From positions 1-34,159 of the forward strand of contig CAMCTW010000009.1 of the NCBI GenBank assembly GCA_945878645.1: DNA of 34,159 nt, given 5' to 3'. Every line of letters starts with the position of its first letter. The first letter of the stretch is position 1. The notes under the pieces were generated by a model, which ran no database searches, had not been told where the DNA came from, and saw only the letters and a list, made by a program, of their open reading frames with translations. The position numbers were made by a program, and so were the translations under genes. This DNA is from Bifidobacterium breve. GTDB lineage: Bacteria > Actinomycetota > Acidimicrobiia > Acidimicrobiales > Acidimicrobilacustridaceae. Shown here one piece after another: positions 30,279 to 34,159 of this stretch.

Positions 30279-30539
30279 TCAGTCGCTGCTATTCATCGTT
30301 GTGAGGGCGGCGCGACAGGCCTCACAAACGGGGTACTGATAGGGGTCGCGCGTAGGGATGAACTTCTCCCCGCACAGTGCGGTGATTTCCTCGCCCAGCA
30401 CGTAGCCGCGCATTTGGTCATCCTTGCGGATGATGTGCGCGACTTTGCCCTCTTCAAGATCAGGGTCAGAGGGCCGGGTGTCTTGGCGTTCACTGACGTC
30501 GGATTCGGTGATCGAGAGACGAACTGCGGTGCTGCTCAC
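30279..30539 (-). CDS. DUF3039 domain protein (zinc-ribbon-like)
   Basis: An 86-residue actinobacterial DUF3039 protein. The features are 'VAHIIRKDDQMRGYVLG', then ITALCGEKFIPTRDPYQYPVC followed by EAC, with three cysteines in a C-x-n-C-x-x-C arrangement likely to bind zinc. The function is unknown. The GTG start at 30539 is chosen because TACGAT lies exactly six bases upstream, giving a leaderless mRNA. A TTG at 30605 would add 22 unlike residues and overlap the next gene. Confidence 0.8.
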   Translation of the reverse strand: MSSTAVRLSITESDVSERQDTRPSDPDLEEGKVAHIIRKDDQMRGYVLGEEITALCGEKFIPTRDPYQYPVCEACRAALTTMNSSD

Positions 30540-30545
30540 GCTGTC

Positions 30546-30551
30546 ATCGTA
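30546..30551 (-). promoter_or_regulatory. -10 element (TACGAT) for a leaderless DUF3039 transcript
   Basis: TACGAT on the minus strand, six bases before the GTG at 30539. Confidence 0.45.
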
Positions 30552-30577
30552 CCGCTCCCTACAAGAGGGCCCGAAGG

Positions 30578-31846
30578 TCAGGTCCCGCGAGTATCCCAAT
30601 GCCAAGGTTCGCTCGGGAGGTTGTAGAGCCCAAACCGAGCAGCATTCGCCGCCAGCCAGACAAATCCTGGGTTGCTTTGAGAATTGATGAACCGGCCATT
30701 GGCCATGAAATCAATGGCCAAGCCACGCTCATGATACGAGTAACCCGGTCGGGCCGTTGGGGGTGAGCATGCGTCTGGTGGCATCTCCCAAATGGCGTAC
30801 TGCGAGGTTCCGCAGTTCTGACGTCGTAACGCGATCTGGGCATTGAAATCTCGATAGCCATAGCCACTCAGATTGATTCCATCTGCGGATGCTGCATTCA
30901 ACAATCCACGAACTCGGGTGGCGATGCTCGATGCAACCGTGATTCCATTCACCGTCGTTAGCGCAGGTGTCGGATAGGGAGAGTTCCCACCCGGCGGAGT
31001 GGTAGTGGTCGTTGAACCCGATCCCGAACCCGAACCCGAACTCGGGATGCCAATGACGGCGTTGGCGAGCGCAGCGGCTTCGTCGGCAATCTGTCGGCCT
31101 AATCCCGCATCCATCCGCGAGAGAAAAGCCGCATCCGAAAGCGTTTCGTCAAGTCGCTGCCGCACTTGGCTTGCGACTGCTTGTTGCTGAGTTTGCGCAG
31201 CCGACAGCGACTGAAGCGCGCCTTGCGCTTCTGCGGCGTGTGCCTCTGCGTCGGCCTTGGATTGACGTGCACGCGAAAGCTGCTCTTCCAGTCGCGCCTT
31301 GGTGGAACGCAACTGATCGATCACATCGGTATCGGTTCGCGATTGCATATTCAAAAGTGCGTTTCGCGTTGCGTCTTCTTGCGCGCTCATCGCCTCAAAT
31401 CGGCGCATGAGGGCTTCGTCAGGTGGTTCCACGTAGGCCTGGACCGCGTACTTCGCCACGCGCGCCCGCAGCGCATCAAGATCCCGACTGGTCTGTGCCG
31501 CATCTCGCTCAGCCTGCGCTGCCTCTGCCGCGCTGGCATCAGCCTGGCGACGAGCTTCAGAAAGCGCCGCCTGCTGACCGCGCACGTTTTCGTTCAGTGT
31601 GCTGAGCGCCGCAAGAACCTGCGCCTTCGACCCCTCGAGCACATTGACCTGAGCGGCGACCTTGGCCTGCTCGGCCCGAACGTTTGCCCGCTGCGTTCGC
31701 GCGTCGGTGGCCACTGCACCCGCATCGACCGACGAACCAACGGCCACCCCAAGGGTGCTGGCACTCACCAGCACCGCAGCTGTAAGCGCGAAAAAGCGCC
31801 GAGTGCGCCGACTCTGCTTGTCACTGCGGGGGGATGTGGTGGCCAT
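30578..31846 (-). CDS. Secreted coiled-coil M15 peptidase (VanY/D-Ala-D-Ala carboxypeptidase-like)
   Basis: A 422-residue exported protein. A basic start (RRTRRFF) and hydrophobic stretch (ALTAAVLVSASTLGVAVGS) form a signal peptide. Residues about 45-260 are an Ala/Gln/Glu/Arg-rich coiled coil like that in peptidoglycan hydrolases. A Gly/Ser/Thr/Pro linker follows (about 268-292). The C-terminal M15 domain has SYHERGLAIDF (H372, D379) and EPWHWD (E413, H416), the zinc and catalytic residues. It should trim cell-wall peptides; the coiled coil suggests control by a partner at the division site. The ATG has GAGGAACC upstream. TCCACA repeats lie in its promoter region. Confidence 0.88.
   Translation of the reverse strand: MATTSPRSDKQSRRTRRFFALTAAVLVSASTLGVAVGSSVDAGAVATDARTQRANVRAEQAKVAAQVNVLEGSKAQVLAALSTLNENVRGQQAALSEARRQADASAAEAAQAERDAAQTSRDLDALRARVAKYAVQAYVEPPDEALMRRFEAMSAQEDATRNALLNMQSRTDTDVIDQLRSTKARLEEQLSRARQSKADAEAHAAEAQGALQSLSAAQTQQQAVASQVRQRLDETLSDAAFLSRMDAGLGRQIADEAAALANAVIGIPSSGSGSGSGSTTTTTPPGGNSPYPTPALTTVNGITVASSIATRVRGLLNAASADGINLSGYGYRDFNAQIALRRQNCGTSQYAIWEMPPDACSPPTARPGYSYHERGLAIDFMANGRFINSQSNPGFVWLAANAARFGLYNLPSEPWHWDTRGT
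31013..31044. repeat. Short hexamer tandem repeat encoding the Gly-Ser linker
   Basis: Copies of CCCGAA or near variants (CCCGAT, CTCGGG) lie end to end inside the M15 peptidase gene and encode SGSGSGSGS on the minus strand. Such linkers can vary in length by slippage. Confidence 0.5.
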
Positions 31847-31937
31847 GGTTCCTCGTCAGATCACGTCAACGACGCAATCGTGGAAGGCCCGGTATCCGCC
31901 CGAGAACTTCAGACCTTACAACAGGGGCCCCACGGAT

Positions 31938-32013
31938 CGTCAACACCTGTGGAAAACTTTGTGGATCTCACTGTGGAGAGGCCCCTTAGGTCTGGGGATG
32001 ACCCTGTGGGAAA
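31938..32013 (-). promoter_or_regulatory. DnaA-box-like TCCACA cluster upstream of the M15 peptidase gene
   Basis: On the minus strand, TTTTCCACA (31948-31956) matches the DnaA-box consensus TTWTNCACA. Related sites AGATCCACA (31960-31968) and CTCTCCACA (31972-31980) follow with 12-base spacing, and TTTCCCACA is at 32005-32013. The first ends four bases from TTGACG (31938-31943), a fair -35 element; TTGTAA or TGTAAG 16-17 bases on could be the -10. The M15 peptidase ATG is at 31846. DnaA or another repeat-binding regulator might act here. Confidence 0.4.
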
Positions 32014-32018
32014 CTTCC

Positions 32019-32219
32019 TCAAGCTGGAGGTGATGCCTTCTCAGGCTGCCAAACACCCTCGGCCATGTAGTCATCGGCCGGGAACTCCGTTACCCACACC
32101 CGGATCGAGGGAAGCGATGCACCGATAGAGGTGTGAACTGCTTCGGTTACGGCACTGAGCAGGGCTTTCTTCTGTTCAGGGGTGCGGCCTTCGAGCATGT
32201 TGATCTGGATCAGCGGCAT
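32019..32219 (-). CDS. 4-oxalocrotonate tautomerase family protein
   Basis: A 66-residue tautomerase. After removal of Met the catalytic Pro1 is free (MPLIQINMLEGRTPEQKKAL). The LPSIRVWVTEFP strand carries the usual arginine, and DDYMAEGVW follows. It should interconvert keto and enol forms of a small dicarboxylate or similar compound. The ATG at 32219 follows GGAG and puts proline second, which the upstream in-frame codons would not. It is divergent from the nitroreductase at 32259. Confidence 0.87.
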   Translation of the reverse strand: MPLIQINMLEGRTPEQKKALLSAVTEAVHTSIGASLPSIRVWVTEFPADDYMAEGVWQPEKASPPA

Positions 32220-32245
32220 AGGAGACTCCATTTTGTGGTCGGCAG

Positions 32246-32251
32246 TACTGT
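32246..32251 (+). promoter_or_regulatory. -10 element (TACTGT) for a leaderless nitroreductase transcript
   Basis: TACTGT lies seven bases before the ATG at 32259, with no ribosome binding site between. Confidence 0.4.
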
Positions 32252-32258
32252 CCTGATC

Positions 32259-32855
32259 ATGACCTCTCCATCTGGATCCGTCGACCCGCTGTCCTCCTTT
32301 GAGCAGGTCGCGGCCCAGCGCCGGTCCTCACTTCTGGTTGATCGAGAGCGTGTCGTTCCCAATGAACTCCTCGACCGTCTCCTCGTTGTGGCGGCCACCG
32401 CTCCGAACCACAAGCGCACGTTTCCGTGGCGGTTCCGCATCATCACCGGCGAAGGTCGGTTGCACCTAGGTGAGGCGTTGGCCCAGGACCTCATCGACGC
32501 CCACCAGGCCGAAGCAAAAATCGAAAAGGCTCGCGCCAAATATCTGCGCGCCCCAGTGGTGATCGCCGTTGCCGCGGTTCAGGGCGAGAACGACACAATG
32601 ACCGCGGAAAATCGCGACGCGGTGTCGGCCGCCATCCAAACGCTTCTGCTCGGCGCCACCGCCGCCGGTCTCGCTTCGTACTGGTCAACAGGCGCGGCCA
32701 TGACATCGACTCGGCTGCACGAGTTTTGCGGTTTTGATCACAGCGACACGGTCGTTGGACTGATTTACCTCGGCTGGCCCACGGGCACACCACCCCCCAT
32801 CAATCGACCCGCTCCCGAGGTCATTCGCATTGGGACTCCGCCCGCGACCCCGTAG
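32259..32855 (+). CDS. Nitroreductase family protein (YdjA-like)
   Basis: A 198-residue single-domain nitroreductase-like flavoprotein. It has ERVVPNELLDRLLVVAATAPNHKRTFPWRF (the FMN region, read in parts), then LRAPVVIAVAA, and 'IQTLLLGATAAGLASYWSTG' and GLIYLGWP at the C-terminus, as in the small YdjA group. The substrate is unknown. The ATG at 32259 sits seven bases behind a TACTGT -10 box, favouring a leaderless start over the longer frame from 32133, which would run through the divergent tautomerase gene. Confidence 0.85.
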   Translation: MTSPSGSVDPLSSFEQVAAQRRSSLLVDRERVVPNELLDRLLVVAATAPNHKRTFPWRFRIITGEGRLHLGEALAQDLIDAHQAEAKIEKARAKYLRAPVVIAVAAVQGENDTMTAENRDAVSAAIQTLLLGATAAGLASYWSTGAAMTSTRLHEFCGFDHSDTVVGLIYLGWPTGTPPPINRPAPEVIRIGTPPATP

Positions 32856-32858
32856 GGT
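32853..32858 (+). promoter_or_regulatory. -10 element (TAGGGT) for the leaderless gene at 32866
   Basis: TAGGGT lies seven bases before the ATG and begins with the TAG stop codon of the nitroreductase gene, so one sequence serves both roles. Confidence 0.4.
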
Positions 32859-32865
32859 TTCGTCG

Positions 32866-33459
32866 ATGGCATCGACAAAAAAGACCCCCCGAAAATTCGG
32901 ACCTGATCGTCCCGACGCGCCTGGACTTGTTCGCCGTCAACGAATGTGGTCGGTGTGGGGCACTTGGTTGTTCATCCTCGTGTTCTTTGTTGCCCCAATC
33001 ATCTTCGGCAACACCTTCTTCGTTCTGCCCGCCGTCGGCTTCACCGTCGCCCTCATTGCCACAATGCGTCGTTCGCGTCGACCCGACGGCCCCGATGCAG
33101 AAACGCTGTCAAAAGGCGAGTTGCGCGCGGCGAGCCCAGAGCATCCGGTTTCGGTGAACGCGGTGTGGTCTCCGGGCGCTCGCGTGCGCGGTGAGCCAGC
33201 GAGACCAGGCTTCTTACTGTGTGACGGAAAGCGTCTGCGTTTCGAATGTCTCGATGAGCAGATCCGCTTCGATACCAGCATCGACCGCATTTCGCTGATC
33301 ACTGTCCCTAGTTTCATGCGCCCCCAACTCGACCTCTCGATTGGGGGAGCCAATCATTCCGTCCGCTTCTTCCCAGCTTGGGATCTTGGCGCCACCTTCG
33401 TCGGACCAACCCTGGTCGGCGAGTGGTACGCACAATTACGCGAACTCGGAGCTTCCTGA
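32866..33459 (+). CDS. Hypothetical membrane protein (paralogue A)
   Basis: A 197-residue protein. After a basic N-terminus two hydrophobic segments follow (WGTWLFILVFFVAPIIFG and FFVLPAVGFTVALIATM), then a soluble C-terminal domain of about 110 residues ending FMRPQLDLSIGG, VGEWYAQLRELGAS. No known family is recognised. The C-terminal part matches that of the next gene's product, so the two are tandem paralogues. The ATG at 32866 lies behind a leaderless -10 box; the reading from 32830 is rejected. Confidence 0.7.
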   Translation: MASTKKTPRKFGPDRPDAPGLVRRQRMWSVWGTWLFILVFFVAPIIFGNTFFVLPAVGFTVALIATMRRSRRPDGPDAETLSKGELRAASPEHPVSVNAVWSPGARVRGEPARPGFLLCDGKRLRFECLDEQIRFDTSIDRISLITVPSFMRPQLDLSIGGANHSVRFFPAWDLGATFVGPTLVGEWYAQLRELGAS

Positions 33460-33460
33460 C

Positions 33461-34096
33461 ATGGCCCGGATCAATCACACGCCTGATCCGAATCCCACCC
33501 GAGCCAAAGCACGCGCTCGTCGCAACCTCACGCTTGTCGTGTGGTGGGGTGTTGCGCTGTTGTTGCTCTTTCTCCTTTCAACCGGCGCACCGTGGGTACT
33601 GGTCATTCCCCTCTTGGTCATTGGCGCGCTGGTCATCACCAACACCATCCAGGTTGTTCGCGGCGAAGGCGCAGAGCAGTACGCGATCGAACCGGGTCGA
33701 CTTTCACAGTCAACGCTGGACTCCGACCCCATTGCCGTTCCGGTTACTCGCGCACCTGATCGCCGAGAAAAGGGACGGCGCCGCGGCACGCTTCACTTTG
33801 CGGGAGGGCGATTGTCGTTCGTGTTCAGTCCCGACCCTCAATCTCGTTCCAAAAGGGTCAAGGACGATCTTGAAGGGACCACTGCCTTCGATGCCTGGCC
33901 TTCAGACATTTCGCTCGGCCCCCGCCCGTCAACGATGCGCCCACAACTTGTCCTCGTAGTCGATGGAATCACCCATGTCATCGAATTCACGATGCCTGAG
34001 GATCTCGCTGCAGGGATGCTCGGCAAGGTTGTGGCCGGCGCGTGGTTCACGCAGCTTCTCGAGCTTGGCGCGATCCCTTCAAACGCAAATTCTTAA
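33461..34096 (+). CDS. Hypothetical membrane protein (paralogue B)
   Basis: A 211-residue protein with two hydrophobic segments (LVVWWGVALLLLFLLS and WVLVIPLLVIGALVITN) and a soluble C-terminal domain. The segment STMRPQLVLVVDGITHVIEF and the end AGAWFTQLLELGA parallel FMRPQLDLSIGGANHSVRFF and VGEWYAQLRELGA in paralogue A. Function unknown; the soluble part could be a small beta-rich domain facing the cytoplasm. The ATG directly follows the stop codon of paralogue A (one base between), so the two are translated together. Confidence 0.7.
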   Translation: MARINHTPDPNPTRAKARARRNLTLVVWWGVALLLLFLLSTGAPWVLVIPLLVIGALVITNTIQVVRGEGAEQYAIEPGRLSQSTLDSDPIAVPVTRAPDRREKGRRRGTLHFAGGRLSFVFSPDPQSRSKRVKDDLEGTTAFDAWPSDISLGPRPSTMRPQLVLVVDGITHVIEFTMPEDLAAGMLGKVVAGAWFTQLLELGAIPSNANS

Positions 34097-34159
34097 ATGC
34101 GCCAAGGTTTCTGCTCGTCGCCGTGTCAGCATTAGTACGTGACTGCTCCCCCCGCTGAT

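Noticed and set aside
31013-31044. Tandem hexamers considered as a mobile or CRISPR-like repeat
   Set aside because: They encode a Gly-Ser linker in frame within the peptidase gene; no spacers or flanking repeats.
31166-32128. 320-codon plus-strand open frame over the M15 peptidase promoter region
   Set aside because: Most of it is antisense to the coiled-coil segment, where biased codons keep other frames open.
34139-34159. GTG followed by an open frame (VTAPPAD) at the right edge as a possible start of the next gene
   Set aside because: Only seven codons, no ribosome binding site or -10 box at the right distance; not enough to support a gene.

Overview
The window is a high-GC, gene-dense stretch of a bacterial chromosome, most likely from an actinobacterium. 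The evidence is a mycofactocin locus, a DUF3039 protein, GTG starts, many TANNNT -10 elements 6-9 nt from a start codon (leaderless genes) and abundant lipid- or xenobiotic-type catabolic enzymes. The mix of SnoaL-like, amidohydrolase, SDR and DUF1214 genes resembles Acidimicrobiia; that rank is inference. There are no rRNA, tRNA, CRISPR or insertion-sequence features, and no gene-free stretch longer than 300 bases. The longest, about 260 bases at 1988-2246, holds only weak hairpins.

Left part (1-10.7 kb). The window opens inside an SDR gene leaving on the minus strand. It is divergent from an APH-like phosphotransferase, and two inverted repeats lie between them. Then come an S4 RNA-binding protein, two SnoaL-like proteins, a two-repeat hypothetical and a sterol-desaturase-type membrane hydroxylase. 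From 10742 down to 4122 runs a seven-gene minus-strand catabolic operon: acetoacetate-decarboxylase-like, amidohydrolase, SDR, degenerate amidohydrolase, SDR, hot-dog dehydratase-like and epoxide hydrolase. Its substrate is unknown.

Centre (10.8-26.7 kb). This is a rearranged mycofactocin locus. After an orphan DNA methyltransferase and a VOC protein come mftA, mftB and mftC, then a small unknown gene. mftD lies on the opposite strand. mftE and mftF follow only after about 10.6 kb. Between them lie two tandem paralogues with a TerB-like N-terminus and a Coq4-type HDxxH-x11-E motif, two DUF1214 proteins, a MOSC protein, a SnoaL-like protein, an orphan VapB-type antitoxin, a small hypothetical, a mycofactocin-type SDR, and a MoxR ATPase/VWA pair running directly into mftE-mftF. 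MftA-F should make and use the redox cofactor mycofactocin. The inserted genes are candidates for undescribed partners: the HDxxH pair as metal-dependent enzymes, and the MoxR-VWA pair as a chaperone that activates mycofactocin-dependent enzymes.

Right part (26.7-34.2 kb). Here are an FKBP isomerase, a PrmA-like methyltransferase overlapping a nitroreductase, an acyl-CoA synthetase, DUF3039, a secreted coiled-coil M15 peptidase with TCCACA repeats upstream, a 4-oxalocrotonate tautomerase-like protein, a second nitroreductase, and two paralogous small membrane proteins. Start sites were chosen by ribosome binding site, by a -10 element about 6-7 nt upstream (leaderless) or by overlap with the preceding gene.
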